A stretch of 64,000 nt of DNA from Sindora glabra. Taxonomy: Eukaryota > Streptophyta > Magnoliopsida > Fabales > Fabaceae. The stretch spans positions 69,616,831-69,680,830 of the forward strand of contig CM035233.1 in the NCBI GenBank assembly GCA_020226215.1. Reading direction: 5' to 3'. The position numbers and the translations under genes are program-made. Positions 36,702 through 48,177 of this stretch are shown one piece after another (positions within the stretch are counted from its first letter, which is position 1; the number at the start of each line of letters is the position of its first letter). Below the pieces are notes generated by a model. It was not told the DNA's origin. It made no database searches and worked only from the letters and a program-made list of their open reading frames with translations.

Positions 36702-39589
36702 AGTCAGGTTTGTAAGTCATTTCAGAAATTAAATTTAGATAATAATAAAAGGTGTACCATAGTTACAAAAATAGCTATAATTAACTATTATTACATAATT
36801 ATTCATATTTATTTCAATCTTATTACTTAATTAATTGATTATGATTATTGATATCTTTGATATTTACCTAAATTATTTATTAATATCTAATTACAAATTT
36901 AATTTAAGTTCAATTTTGACATTTAAATTTTATAGAAGTAAATATACTAAAACAAGTTTGTAAAGAAGGATCATAAATAAGTTTTTCATAAAATATATAC
37001 TATAAAACGTTATTTAATCAGCATTATGTGTATTATAATATTTTTGAAGGTCAATAACTTAAGGATAATAATATATACTTTTAATATTTATTTTAACCTT
37101 TAGATTAGTACTGACAGCAATTCTTATAACTATAAAAATTTTAATTTATTTAAAATATCCATAAAAATTTAAATTTATATATATACATATTACTTAGTGA
37201 TATTAATATTTGAATCATAAATAAAATAAATAGACATAAAAAATAAGAAAACATCAAACCAAGCATATAAAAAGAAAAAAATAATAAATGAGTTATAAAA
37301 AAATAAGAATTAAAAATAAATTATATAGTAAAGTGAATTAATTTAATTAAAAAATTTTAAGCCATTTAAAATGTTTCTAGTATAAAAAGAAATTTTGTTA
37401 TGCTAAATTTAAATTACTCAGTAGTATGTAAATAATATAATTAAAAATAAAAAATAAAAAAATTAAAATAGTACATAAGGTATAAAATATTGATAAAAAT
37501 ATTAATTAATACATAGTTAATTTGACACATAGTATTAAAAATTTGATATCAAGTAAATATTGGTAAAAAATAAATAAATAAATTTAATTTAAATATTAAA
37601 ATATTATTTTAAAAAATAGAATATGCCGTTAGTCAATTCAATTAATAAATCCTATACAAAAATTTTAATTCACTTAAAACATTTATGAAAAATTAAACAT
37701 ACAATATATAATATTATATATATATACTATTTGGTGATATTATTATCTAAGTTATAAAGAAAAGAAATGGATGTGAAAATTAGGACAACATTAAATTATG
37801 CAAATAAAAATAACAAAAATAATATTTGAATCATAAAACAATCAGAGTTATAAAAAAAGTATATATTAAAATGAATTCATTTCATTAAGAAAAGTAAAAA
37901 TTTCAAAATATTTCTATCATGTAATTTTTTATTATATTAAATTCATAACATTCAATAATATTTGAGTTGTAAATAATAGTAGTTTAAAGAATAAAAAAAA
38001 TACAATGATTTAAATTAAAGGAAGATAAATAGTATATGATTTATAAAGTTCTAACAAAACTCTTGTTAATTTATGTTTAATTTAATATACGAAATTTGAA
38101 AATTAATATGAAGAAAATATTAGAAAATTTAAAATAAATTATCATGATTTTAATTTCTAAATACTTTTATTAAAAATAAAATATGGAATTGATTCATTTA
38201 ATTTATATTTTCTTTTAAATTTTTAAATTATTCAAGAAAAGTTATAATAAAAATAAAATATATCATGTAATATTTATATTACTTAGTGATATTAGGGTTT
38301 GAATTATTACTAAATAAAGTAAAAAGATAAAATTTAAAAATATATAACGGAGAAAGTAAAAAGTGAAAAAATAATGGGTCAACTATAAAGTAATAAGCAT
38401 AAAAAATAGAATTTATCAATTATTAAAATAATTAAATTAATTTTTTTAAATTTTAAAATATTGTTATTATAAATAAAAAATATATTGTGTTATATATATA
38501 AGAGAATTTAAGTTAATTTAAACGTAAAATTGAAAAATAAAAGTAAAATTGAAAAATAAAATATGATTTATTAGATGGAGAAAATTGGATAAAAAGTTAA
38601 TATGCATTAAAAAAAAGAGAGATGATCATCCAAAATATCATTCAATTAGTAGATGCAGATAAATTAAGATTTAAGAGAATAAAATATAAAGATAAAGATT
38701 CCTCTACTTTCTCCAATTTTAAAATTTTGAATTTTAACATGATATTATATTTAATTTTATTAATTAGAATGTAATAATTTATATTTTTAATATTTATTAG
38801 TAATTAATAATGAAATTTACAAAAGGACAATAAAACAACAATACAAATAAAATTTGTGGTTGGGACATAATTGAGAAAAGAAAGTGTAGAAGTATTTTGG
38901 CAAGAAAATTTTTCATTAAATGTTGACACTTGGCAAAAATAAAAAAAAATGATGGGATGCTAAAAAAACCTTCTTTTAGTAGTAAGATACAGATTATATT
39001 TATTTAGGTCAAAAAGCCCTTAATAGTTTAAAAAAATATTTTAAAATTCTCAAAATATTGCATTCTACCTTCAATTAATGTTTCTTAATAATAATTAATT
39101 ATTAACAAATATTACTATTTTTTAAAAAAATTTCAAGTATTTCAAAATTTTATTTTCTTTTCTAATAATACCCAACCCACAAGCATAATAATTCCAATCA
39201 TAATAATATATACAAAATTCATAATCTAGACAGACTATATGCATAATAATAGATACAGATGCCATAATAATACCGATAAATTAAAATAATATAGGCAAAT
39301 TAAGATATACACAAGCATAATAATATAAGGACGCTAAAAAAATACAGATACCATAATAAATAGATGAAAATAACAAATACAAATATATTAATAAAATATA
39401 TAATCAAATAGAATAATAATAATCTTGTCACAATGCCTAATAATAATATAAAATAAAATTAAGGAATACTTGTAAAAAATATTACACTAAGCACACATTA
39501 TATTTTTATATCATCTAAAAATACTTTTTTATAATTAAATATTTTACTTGGAAGGACTAATAATATGCACAGGTAAAATGAAATAGACT
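36702..39589. other. Non-coding AT-rich right part of the MULE
   Basis: About 2.9 kb of extremely AT-rich sequence lies between the transposase start and the right inverted repeat. No reading frame, promoter or nested element could be recognised. It is longer than a usual MULE leader, so nested insertions too degraded to see are possible. Confidence 0.5.
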
Positions 39590-39858
39590 TCATAATGAGC
39601 TTCCGAGTAGAGCTTCTTAGTTAGTCGTAATGCTACAAGGCCGCGTAGTATGGAAGAGTTTTCACATGCATAATGTAAGGCTGTGTAATGTGTATATATG
39701 GAGGTCTTTCACAAAAGAACAGTTTTAAAAAAAAAAATTAAGTATTTCAAAAAAATATTTTGGCTGTGCAATAGATGAGGAATTTTTTTTTTTGAAGAAG
39801 CATGTTACGATCAAAAAGCCGCGTAGGTTGTCCCATCTTAGGATCAAACATGCCATCA
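39590..39858. repeat. Right inverted repeat of the MULE
   Basis: The reverse complement of this segment aligns with 26810-27215, including the CGTAACA block, the TATTGCACA block and the run of short words around CTACGCGGCC and GAAGCTC. It is shorter because it lacks the 125-base insertion of the left copy. The outer limit is uncertain. Confidence 0.7.
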
Positions 39859-40908
39859 TTTTTTTTTCGAAAATAGGTAAGTGATTGAAGATAACCAAAT
39901 TTTACTAATTGGTTCAATACAATTAATTATAAGTATTTGTGACAAGCTCATGAAAAAATAAATAAATGAAGACTCATGATCCCTTCAGCCGGATTACAAT
40001 TGGTTCCGTCACGAAGCTTTTAAACTATTATTTAAAATTCAAGCTAGACAGTTTTATTGTCCATTATTATCCATTTATGTAATTTAATTTTTTGAAAACG
40101 AGTATAAATACACTCACATCATTTCTATTTTAAGAAATAAATATTGATCTAACTTTTTCGTATATAATCAACTCGTCTTTGCTTCATTTCTAAGAGTAGA
40201 AGAGTATTGATCTAACTTTTTCGTTATGTGATCATGGAAGTTTAAGTCCATCGTACAATAAAATGAAAAAAACCAACCGGGAATAAGCCAAGCAAGCAAC
40301 ATTAAAAGAGGCAGCCTGAAAACGCATTCACAACCATGTTTCATATCAATAATAATTGGTTTGAATAGTGAGAAGTTCAATCCCTAAAATAAGATATCGG
40401 GTTAAACTCTGGATTAGTCAGGCCGCAATACCGAGAATTTTTGGATTTAATAAAAAAAAATATTGCTTGAACGTGACATTTATGCCGTCAGCTTCCCTTT
40501 CTTTTTTCCATTTTTTTTTCTTTGTTTGCTGCCAACATTCATGCATGTATCAATCTTACATCAATTTACCCTTGTCCTTGTCCTCGATCCACAATAGCAA
40601 CGGCTCTTTTCATGACCAAGCTGAATTCCACATTGAAAGCAGAGTTCCATAAAATAATATCAGGATCTTGAACTTAAGACTTTAATATGGAAGACTAGTT
40701 CAACAGAACAATGTAATTCTGAAATGAGCAAAACTTTTTGATCATACTCTGCTATCTGGAATTCTAAAAGAATCAATTTTAATTATACATCCTTTTTGCC
40801 TTTACAAACACAGAAAATGATAAGGAATCAAACAAACCTAAAATCTTAATGTACAAAAAGAAATCTTGTTGATACTAACTAGTGGTAAACAATTAACAAT
40901 CCAATATC
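39859..40908. other. Intergenic DNA between MULE and receptor kinase gene
   Basis: No gene was recognised. A short direct repeat (ATTGATCTAACTTTTTCG) occurs twice, at about 40143-40160 and 40207-40224. The last 250 bases should contain the 3' UTR of the minus-strand receptor kinase. Confidence 0.5.
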
Positions 40909-42843
40909 TCAATCTGTACTCAAAATTCTGGAGTCAGAACTTCCTCCCTCTTCCTTGGATTCCTTAGAATTAGAAGACCGGGTGTCATTTGCATATGTAT
41001 AAGCTTGATAACCAGTCGGACTCGAAAGCTGACCAGAGCCACAACTGCTGACGGACCTCTCAATATCACTCCTATCGGCAACAATAGGAATTGGTCGTTC
41101 TGATATTGTGGGTACAGATTGATCTGTCTCCAACAATTTCACAACTTCATCCATTGTCGGCCTAGCATATAGCTGCGGATGAGAACAATGTATAGCAATC
41201 AACACATACTTCTCAAGAACTTCAGGGGGACCTGGATCCGGAATGCCATCTTCGATAACATCTAAAGTTCTACCTGCTCTAACTAACGACCAAGCCCAGT
41301 CACTTAGAGCCGAGGGCTGGCCGTCATCATTCATTTGAAGAGCCTTCTTACCACTCAATAGCTCAAGAAGAACAACACCAAAACTGAAAACATCACTTCT
41401 CTCTGTCAACTGCCCATACAATGCATACTCAGGAGCAACATAACCCATTGTACCAGCTACCCTAGTGCTCATGTGTGTTTTTCCCTCAGGATTGAACTTC
41501 GCAAGTCCAAAGTCTGCAACTTTTGCTTCAAACTTATCATCCAGAAGTATATTGCTGGCTTTAATGTCTCTGTGAATGATGGTTGGCTGGGCACCATAAT
41601 GCAAATAAGCCAATCCTCTTGCAGTTCCCAGCGCAATTTGTTGACGAACTGGCCAGCTGAGTTTGCTGCCCATTGAGCCAAACAAATGGTCATGAAGACT
41701 CCCATTTTTCATCAAATCACAAACAATAATCCTCTGGTGACCTTCTAAATGAGTTGTGGCAACACAATAGCCTTTCAGAGCGACGAGGTTCACATGCCTA
41801 ACACTTGCAATAACTTCAACTTCATGAGTGAAACTTGCATCCCCAGCAGCGGAACAATTCTTAAACCTCTTCAATGCAACTTCACTCCCATCTGGTAAAA
41901 ATCCTTTATACACATTCCCATATCCTCCCCTTCCAATTATGTTATCCCTCGAGAAATTCCTAGTTGCCTTCTTGATGTCATCAAACGTAAATCTAATCAA
42001 AGTAGTACTATCATGCATAGAATCCAACCCAGAAACAGCAGAACCCATTTCAGCTCTACTAATATTGTAACTCCTCATCTTTTTCTTGTTCAATCTCCAA
42101 TAATACCAAAACCCAGCAATAATCAGCAACAAAATCAAGACACAAATAATCAGAACAACCACAACCACAGTCTTTCGTTGCTTACCGCCGGAATCCTCAA
42201 ACGCAGAATCCAGTGAGAACAAGCACTTCGCGGTTCCTTCGTCGGTGGGTCCGAAACTATTCGCGAAGGCCGCCACATAAATTGACGGGTAATCGGTGCA
42301 AGTAGTGACGTTTCCAATTGAAACTTGTCCCGCCAAGGAGGATTGCATGCTCGACATGCTCGCAGTGCAGGAAGCGCAGGGCGAATTGTTCTCGAGCGAC
42401 TGATTACAACTAGTGACCACCTCTTGACGCGACGAACTCGGAACCAATGCTTCGAATTGTTGCCGGGTCGTGACGTTGGCGCAACCCTGGGAGATCCAGC
42501 TGGTTTGGAAACCACAGGTGGAGCGAATATCGAAACTCGAGTCAGATTCATTGACTAAAGATTGGAATTTTTGCCAGCACGATTCCGAAGAGTTGAGAGG
42601 TGGAAGGAAGAAGCCGGAACGCAAGAGGTAATCCGATTCGACGAGGCGGAGGGCTTGGCGGATGTACTGGCAGGCGGTGGAATCGTGAAGGGCTGGTTTG
42701 GTTCCGCCGGCGAGGTCGAGGAGGATGGTGAAATTCAGAGGACATGTAGCAGAGGACAAGGAGGCGTTTTGGGAGAGCGATGGAAGGGGAAAAGTAAAGA
42801 TGGTTAAGAAGAAGAAGAAGAGGAAATAGAGTGAAGGGAACAT
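40909..42843 (-). CDS. RKF3-like receptor-like serine/threonine kinase
   Basis: A single-exon gene of 644 residues. A signal peptide covers about 1-25 (MFPSLYFLFFFFLTIF, then a small-residue cleavage region). The ectodomain (26-222) is cysteine-rich and has several NxS/T sites. It opens with a CPLNF block and matches the SPARK-type ectodomain of RKF3 and its relatives; there are no leucine-rich repeats. A transmembrane helix lies at about 225-248. The kinase domain has the glycine loop GRGGYG (304-309), lysine 325, HRDIKASN (424-431), DFG (444-446), APE (470-472) and a GKKALQ block, so all catalytic residues are present. A serine-rich tail follows. It should sit in the plasma membrane and phosphorylate cytosolic partners; the ligand is unknown. 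The frame also stays open 99 codons upstream to an ATG at 43138-43140, but starting there would bury the signal peptide, so the internal ATG was chosen. The closest named gene is RKF3 of Arabidopsis. Confidence 0.93.
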   Translation of the reverse strand: MFPSLYFLFFFFLTIFTFPLPSLSQNASLSSATCPLNFTILLDLAGGTKPALHDSTACQYIRQALRLVESDYLLRSGFFLPPLNSSESCWQKFQSLVNESDSSFDIRSTCGFQTSWISQGCANVTTRQQFEALVPSSSRQEVVTSCNQSLENNSPCASCTASMSSMQSSLAGQVSIGNVTTCTDYPSIYVAAFANSFGPTDEGTAKCLFSLDSAFEDSGGKQRKTVVVVVLIICVLILLLIIAGFWYYWRLNKKKMRSYNISRAEMGSAVSGLDSMHDSTTLIRFTFDDIKKATRNFSRDNIIGRGGYGNVYKGFLPDGSEVALKRFKNCSAAGDASFTHEVEVIASVRHVNLVALKGYCVATTHLEGHQRIIVCDLMKNGSLHDHLFGSMGSKLSWPVRQQIALGTARGLAYLHYGAQPTIIHRDIKASNILLDDKFEAKVADFGLAKFNPEGKTHMSTRVAGTMGYVAPEYALYGQLTERSDVFSFGVVLLELLSGKKALQMNDDGQPSALSDWAWSLVRAGRTLDVIEDGIPDPGPPEVLEKYVLIAIHCSHPQLYARPTMDEVVKLLETDQSVPTISERPIPIVADRSDIERSVSSCGSGQLSSPTGYQAYTYANDTRSSNSKESKEEGGSSDSRILSTD

Positions 42844-43140
42844 CGAGGCTGATGAAGGTGGATTAGACAAGGAAACAGAGAACCATGGAGAGACAGTGAT
42901 GAAGAAGAAGGGGTTGTTGAAGAATTGGGGTTGAAGATGAACAGGAAGAAGTGAAATTTGACTATGGAGGAGGTAGTTAAGTTGCGGGTGACGAGGCTGT
43001 GCAGGCTGTCTAGATTGACGGTCTTTGGATTTGATTTGACTATTATTACTTGGAGGCAGAAAAAACAAAAGTTGAGGAGCAGAAGAGAGAAGCAGGCTGG
43101 GTGCTTCTAGGAACCCAACCTCAGCAAAATTTGGTGCCAT
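42844..43140 (-). other. 5' leader of the receptor kinase with in-frame upstream ATG
   Basis: The leader is open in the kinase frame for 99 codons back to an ATG at 43138-43140. The encoded residues are proline-, serine- and glutamine-rich and look non-globular. It most likely is 5' UTR, but an N-terminally extended isoform without a usable signal peptide cannot be excluded from sequence. Confidence 0.5.
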
Positions 43141-43452
43141 CTACCCCAGAAAATCTTCATTTTTCCTTTTTTTTGGTGATCAATTTTCAGCCGGTGCATG
43201 CATCGTTCCCAGAATTCAAATGATAGGAATCAAGGAAATCAACACTTTCCTTTGACTATCATGGGAGAGCGACGCTGTGCACTCATTTTCTACCTGAAAT
43301 TTGAGTTTGATCGTGCATAAAATATACATAAATATATGTATACCATTTTTTATCGTGACACAACTCCTGTACATTTTAGTCTTGGAAAAGGATCTATAGC
43401 TGAAATGGGGAAAAAATGATTGTGATGCTGAAGTGAGTTTTCATGCCTTAAC

Positions 43453-43818
43453 GTGTGTGTGTATATATATATTTAATAATTTACATTAAATTTATATTTT
43501 TAACATAAAAATATTCGATTTAATAATTATTTTTGTCTGCATCATCCAATTCATTCATACATAAATTTTCAATTCACGTATAGTAGAATTTGCCTCATTT
43601 TAATCATGTACATGTTTAACATACTCGCCTTTAATGTATGTGTGTATATATATATATATTAAATATTTAATAATTTACATTAAATTTATATTTTTAACAT
43701 ATTCAATTTAATAATTATTTTTGTGTGCATCATCCAATTCATTCATGCATAAATTTTCAATCCACGTATAGTAGAATTTGCCTCATTTTAATCATGTACA
43801 TGTTTAACATACTCACCT
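43453..43818. repeat. Tandem duplication of ~180 bp
   Basis: Copies 43453-43630 and about 43639-43818 share nearly all bases, both starting with a TGTGTG(TA)n tract. They share the blocks TTTAATAATTTACATTAAAT, GCATCATCCAATTCATTCAT and AATCATGTACATGTTTAACA. They differ by a few substitutions and a short deletion in the second copy (loss of AAAAATATTCGA-type bases). It lies 0.3-0.7 kb upstream of the kinase ORF. Confidence 0.85.
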
Positions 43819-43892
43819 TATTGCTTTGTTGTTTATTATTGGAGTCATTAAATAAAATATATCAGTTAAAAGTATATTTATTAGTTGAAAAC

Positions 43893-44017
43893 TTTTGATT
43901 TAAGTAATATTTGATATTCTTTAAAAATTTTAACGTCTTATTACATTTAAGATTCAATTTCTAATTATTATATGCATGCATTTAGTGGTTTAATCACTTA
44001 TTTATTTAAAAAAATTA
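43893..44017 (+). repeat. Decayed copy of the tRNA-type SINE
   Basis: The 3' part (ATGCATGCATTTAGTGG, then TTTAATCACTTA and an A-rich end) matches the tail of the SINE at 9851-9978. Upstream, TAAGATTCAATTT corresponds to its B-box region and GATTTAAGTAAT to the A-box region with several changes. It is older and weaker than the intronic copy. Confidence 0.4.
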
Positions 44018-44211
44018 TATTTATCAAATGTATAAAAAATGAGATTAGGTAATCAAAATAAATGCAACTAATAGAAATTATCAGCTCATTTTGACAAAAA
44101 ATGTTAAGAAAATATTAAATACTCGTGTTATGATATTTTTCTTTAGTCTAATCTAATAAATAAATGATAAATTTTATTTTTGTTTATCAATTGTGTAAGA
44201 TATACATGCAT

Positions 44212-44227
44212 TAAATTTTCAACTTTT
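44212..44227. repeat. LINE target-site duplication, 3' side
   Basis: TAAATTTTCAACTTTT directly abuts the poly-T (A tail on the minus strand). It matches 49916-49931 at 15 of 16 positions. The four terminal T could belong to either the tail or the duplication. Confidence 0.7.
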
Positions 44228-44258
44228 TTTTCAGTAAAGGGAAGGGCCTGGTAAAAGA

Positions 44259-47200
44259 CTATAAAATTACAATTCTAGGAAAAAAAGTTGCAACCGTGTC
44301 TGGGTAAACAGCTAGTAGATAGGGAATTGGAGGATATTGGTATTTTGCTACTGGAGATTGTGAGGAACAATTCGCAAAAGTAAGATGAGTTAAGCGGTCA
44401 GTAACTTGGTTTGCCTTTCTGTAGCAGTGACTAAATCTGATATGCCACGGTTTGGCTATCATTTGGTGTATGGCCATTACTATGGGTTTAATTGGATGAT
44501 TGTCAGGGTAACTAGTTTGTACTAGTTGCACAACCAAAATAAATTCCATCTCAAAATGAAGTTGGTGCCAACCGAGTTCCCAAGCTATTAGCAAACTGTG
44601 TAAAGTCCCCATAGCTTTAACATTAGGACATTTGAAACTCCTACCAAGTGAGAGAAGCCTAGTAGCTAGCTGCTTCAATTGTCATGGAAGACTCCACCAT
44701 AGCTAGCCCTATTGTTGTTACAAAGTGATCCATCCGTGTTGCATTTGATCTAATCCTATAAAAGAGGGGTCCAACTTATTTGGTAGTTAACTTAGACATG
44801 GGTTTGATTTAGGGTTCTTTACAAAGCTATAGCTAGAGAATATTCCTTTATACAATTTATAACTTTAAGTTTGAGGTTATGAACATTCTTAATTACCCCT
44901 TCAAAGACTAGCTTATTCCAGTTGAGCCATATGAGCCAACATAGGTAATCAAAAGTTATCACCCAAGCAAAAAAAGATTTGTAGCCAAGGTTGTGTTTAT
45001 AGTTCTATGAGATTCATTCAGGAAGAGATAGATTAAAAAGTATGGTCTAGTGGTTCATTTTAATTACTCAAGGCCATATGTTTTGGACCTTAGGACAATC
45101 CTGTATCATGTAAAGTGGCAATTCATTGGATAGATTGCAACGAGGTCATAAATTAGAAATGATCATTTTTCTGGTTAGTTGCTGGCTATTAGTGAGGAGG
45201 CATTCCTTGCATAAGAGCCATAAAAAATGATGAATTGGGAATAGGCCATCGCCATATAAGCTTCCAAACATGCAAGATGTGAGGTGCTATATAGTTTGTT
45301 ATATTATTGTAAGCTAATTTTACTAAGAAAGCTCCATTTGGGGAGTTATTCCATATTAGCTTATCCGAATGTAAAAGTGGGTAAGAGGGAAGACAGCTTG
45401 TATGAAAAGAAGGATATCCTCTGGGATGTATTGCTTAAGTCGATGCATGTCCCATTAGCCTGTTTCATTAATATAAGAGGTTACAGGAAAGTTTGCCTCT
45501 TAGCTTGGAATAGTGATCCTATCAATATCGTATAGAGGTTACAAGTTTAGGATCCATGTGTCTTTCCAAAATTTGGCATCTTACCCGTTACCTAGGAGCC
45601 AACGTGTGCCCCTCCACATGTCTTGCTAAACTCGACAAATTCCTTGCCAAAGATTAGATTGAATGCACTTCTTGGGTACAATAGGAACTGTTAAAGAACC
45701 GCAACCATATTTACTATGTAGAACTTGTGCCAAGAGGGTGTCCTTATGTTCAATTTTCATAAGAAAGGCATCATTAAGTAGTTTCATGCGTTTTAAGCTA
45801 AGTCCACCTATCGATTTAAGGAAACAAACAATTTCCTAAGCTATAAGGTGAGTCTTCTTTATTGTATTAGTGGAGTCCCCATATGAAGTTTCTACACAAT
45901 TGTTCTAACTTTTCATAGACCGAGGCTGGTATGTTATTAGTTTACATACAATATTGAGGAATAACGGATAAAATTGATTTAGTTAAAGTAGTGTAGCACC
46001 GCAAAGGAAAACATCTTAACTTTCCAATTACTCAAGTTTTTCTGAATTTTTTTAATGATAAAATTAAACATCTCCTTCGATATTCTATTGTAATGGAGAG
46101 GCTTGCTTAGATATTTTCTAAGGTCGTCACAATGTTGAAAGTGGAGATAGGTACTTATCTCATTAACCCTATGATGATTCATATTTTTAGAGAAGAAGAT
46201 TTTTATTTTATGGTTGTTAATCCATTGGCCCAAGCTTGTGCAAAAAATCTCCAAGCATTTTTTGATAATATCTACTTACTCCATGGAAATTTTAGTAAAA
46301 AGGATAAGGTGATTAATAAATAATAAGTATGATATGGGAACTCCATTTTTGCTTAACATGATAGGTTTCCAAAGCTGATGCTAGATTGCTAGTTGGATTA
46401 TTTGCCATAATCTTTCCATACAAAGGATAAAGAGATATAGAGAGAAAGGATCCCCTTGCTGGACTTCTCTCGAAGGTTTAAAAGCCTCTATTAGATCATC
46501 GTTCTAGAGAATACGCATTAACCATGTAGTAACATATGACATGATAAATTTGACAAATTAAGGACTAAATCCAATGTCAAAAGAGTGTATTATTGAGGAA
46601 ATTCTAATCTAAACAATCGTATGCTTTTTCTAAATTCACTTTAATGGCCATGAAACCCTTTTTACCTTTTTTTGTCTTTATAAAGTGTATCACTTCTTGT
46701 GCTACAATGATATTATCAAAACCATGTCTATGAGGGATGAAACTGCTTTGATTAGAAGAGATAAATTGTTCCATTATCGATTTGAGGCACTTAGCCAGAA
46801 TTTTTATAATGATCTTGTAAGCTACATTGCAAAGGCCTATTAGGTGAAACTCTTTAATAGACTATAATGTGTTAATTTTTGGAATTAGAAGTAGTAAGGT
46901 TTCATTAATTTTAATAATACACTCAGGATGAGTGAAAGCCTATTTTACTAAATCACAAACTGAGCTCTCAATTATATACCATTAGCCTTGGAAGAAAATT
47001 GCTTATAAATCATTGCTTCCTAGTGCCTTGAAAGTTCTTATGAAAAAATAGTTTGCCTAATCTCCTCATCATCTTGTCTTTGGAGACAATTGAGGTCCTA
47101 TTCAGTAATGGTAAAGAAAAAAATCAAAGAATGGGTAGGGATGAAGGGATTCATCTTCAACCATGAAGAGTTGTCAAAAGAAACTATTCGCCATTTCTTG

Positions 47201-48172
47201 AAGTTTTTGTGAGTCGGATTGCTAATTGCCTTTTTATCCATGAGCATTTCAATTTTATTTTTCTTTTTGTAGATAGTTGTTTGTGTGTGAAAATAGTTTA
47301 TGTTTTTATCTTAAAATAATAGCCATTTGCATTTGGATTTATACATCTAAGTTATCTCCTCTTGTAGTAGTATTTTTTCATATTCCTTCTAGAGGCCACC
47401 TTTGAGTTTAACTAGGTACTTGTTATACCTTTTGTCAAGAGCACAATCAATACTTTCAAGTCTGGCCATCAATATTTGCTTTCTTTTAGCAATGTTACTG
47501 AACATTTCCTTATTCCATTTTTTAACTTAAGTTATAAATTTTGACAAAGCTTGGAACTAATCTTGACTCTTCTTCCACGCTTCACACACTACTCCCTGAA
47601 AAGAAGCATCCAAAAGCTAGGTTGCATGAAATCGAAAAGGATGAGAACCATGAGATATAGTGTTACATGGTAAGAGACGGATGAGTAGAGGGCCATGATT
47701 AGATTTCATCAAAAAGAGGTGAAAAATAATAGCTTCAGGATATGCTAATCTCCAAGCTTTATTAGCATAACTTCAATTTAATCTTTTCTTGTCATTTTTA
47801 TATGCCCATGTATATTTCTATCCTTGGAAGCCCAGATCAATCAAATTGCATTTATCTATACAATTGGCTAGAAGTTACATACTTTGAAAGTTTAGTGCTT
47901 CACCACCTTTTTTTCTGAGCTTTTATTGTAAGCATTCCAATCTCCAAGCAAGACCCAAGATTTAATGATGGTTCGTGCTAGTAATTACAAATTCTGCCAT
48001 AAAAGTTTCCTTTACATAGGATTCAATGAGCCATAAACACCTAATAAATGCCTAGAATGATTTGATAGCATGGATTTGTATTTAACATGGATATATTGTT
48101 CATGAGTATGAGTAACGAATATGCTATATTTAGTCTTATTCCATAGGAGCTATAATCTTCAAGAATAATCCA
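44259..48172 (-). pseudogene. LINE ORF2 (endonuclease-reverse transcriptase-RNase H), 5' part missing
   Basis: Minus-strand domains in order are as follows. Apurinic-type endonuclease: LLWNKTKYSIFV near 48100-48140, WVLLGDWNAYN near 47940, LIDLGFQG near 47840, HGPLL near 47690. Reverse transcriptase: CNVAYKIIIKILAKCLK near 46820, SSNQSSFIP-RHGFDN near 46730, KKGFMAIKVNLEKAYD near 46650, SLGQWINNHKIKIFFSKN near 46190. The zf-RVT segment is at 45050-45290 and the RNase H domain at 44259-44678 (FEMEFILVVQLV, FSHCYRKANQVTDRL). The catalytic FADD position reads FINH and many stops and frameshifts occur, so it is inactive. About 45-55 residues between the preserved first codons (49853-49910) and this body are missing. 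Confidence 0.85.
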
Positions 48173-48177
48173 CTAAT

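Larger units (their letters stand above)
26810..39858 (-). mobile_element. Decayed MULE (Mutator-like) with plant-mobile-domain gene
   Basis: A segment of about 13 kb lies between long imperfect inverted repeats. On the minus strand it carries a MuDR-type transposase pseudogene (33980-36701) followed by a plant-mobile-domain (PMD/MAIN-like) pseudogene (29903-33760). Transposases of this type and their association with PMD genes are known from plant MULEs. The PMD gene is split by a solo LTR, which adds 1.67 kb. Wide non-coding AT-rich zones lie at both ends. Exact termini and the expected 9-11-base target duplication could not be fixed, so the outer coordinates are approximate. Confidence 0.65.
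43141..44211. other. Upstream region of the receptor kinase gene
   Basis: This holds the expected promoter of the minus-strand kinase gene. Recognisable contents are a tandem duplication (43453-43818) and a decayed SINE (43893-44017). No core promoter element stood out. Confidence 0.5.

Noticed and set aside
39857..39900. Third SINE tail copy in minus orientation
   Set aside because: Only about 15 bases around TTCAATCACTTA and an A-run match; too short to support.
41469..42807. Several reading frames on both strands overlapping the receptor kinase gene
   Set aside because: They are in other frames of a complete kinase ORF with all catalytic motifs, so they are overlaps by chance.
45284..45535. 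83-codon plus-strand frame within the LINE
   Set aside because: The minus strand here reads as the zf-RVT region of ORF2, so this frame is a shadow.
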